NCBI RefSeq assembly: GCF_026151205.1
Contig: NC_087082.1
Coordinates: 5,091,908-5,155,907, forward strand
Direction: 5' to 3'
DNA length: 64,000 nt
Source of the DNA: Bolinopsis microptera
Taxonomy: Eukaryota; Ctenophora; Tentaculata; Lobata; Bolinopsidae
Position numbers and translations under genes: made by a program. Below, in pieces: positions 63,915-64,000 of this stretch (positions are counted from its first letter, which is position 1; each line of letters starts with the position of its first letter). A model generated the notes under the pieces. The model was not told the origin of the DNA and searched no databases. It worked only from the letters and a program-made list of their open reading frames with translations.

Positions 63915-64000
63915 CTGTGCAAAATAAAATTGTTAGACTAGGCTAATGACTAGGCTCTCACGATTACAGTTTTTATGACAAACAATAATGAAACTTAATT

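Overview
The window is animal nuclear DNA: AT-rich, gene-poor, crowded with minisatellites and mobile-element remnants. Genes are split by GT-AG introns. The recognisable proteins are metazoan types: a class A (rhodopsin-like) GPCR, a secreted protein with LDL-receptor class A domains, a secreted tectonin (tachylectin-1 / fish-egg-lectin type) beta-propeller, and a tetratricopeptide-type protein that looks like the meiotic SPO22/ZIP4/TEX11 family. The mobile elements include a CR1-type LINE and a Penelope-like element. An invertebrate is likely and a cnidarian is plausible; the sequence does not fix the species.

Layout. 0-1.7 kb: a 20-bp minisatellite, then copy 1 of an unusual TIR element carrying many GGTGGATA motifs. 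2.6-3.1 kb: small 16-bp repeats. 5.5-5.7 kb: tRNA-Arg(UCG) and a tRNA-like relic. 6.3-16.2 kb: a run of minisatellites (G-rich 21-bp, 18-bp GTTACCTAGTAAC, 25-bp, 48-bp) and a 280-bp foldback. 17.9-19.1 kb: two-exon GPCR (+). 21.6-23.5 kb: 5'-truncated LINE (+). 26.7-28.0 kb: TTAA-flanked element. 28.4-31.8 kb: rearranged and tandemly duplicated fragments of an unrecognised gene. 31.9-33.8 kb: copy 2 of the GGTGGATA element, whose unfilled paralogous site lies at 34.8 kb. 35.7 kb: hAT-type MITE. 37.1-38.7 kb: another TIR element. 39.3-41.1 kb: an odd gene region with zinc-knuckle/F-box-like and HMG-like ORFs bracketed by a 76-bp direct repeat. 41.7 kb: an 11-bp CACGTG array. 45-48.7 kb: more minisatellites. 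50.1-52.4 kb: tectonin gene plus broken copies. 55.3-56.1 kb: 20-bp minisatellite abutting a splice donor. 56.9-58.6 kb: Penelope-like element with inverted repeats. 59.4-61.9 kb: LDLa-domain gene (+).

On the minus strand, ten phase-consistent TPR-like exons (one junction excepted) run from 63.9 kb to 11.7 kb. I infer one SPO22/TEX11-like gene of more than 52 kb whose introns hold the GPCR, lectin and LDLa genes (all on the opposite strand) and most of the mobile DNA. The middle exons and both ends are missing from my reconstruction.

The strongest general signal is in the minisatellites. Several are built from dyad-symmetric protein-binding motifs: matches to the RFX X-box consensus at 9.1-9.65 and 59.6-60.8 kb, and CACGTG E-boxes spaced by about one or two helical turns at 16.2, 41.7, 56.6 and 58.8 kb. 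At least one array (55.3-56.1 kb) repeats an authentic exon/intron 5' splice site. The GGTGGATA element, with about 20-bp motifs in one orientation on the left and the opposite orientation on the right, is the best candidate for an undescribed mobile-element family.
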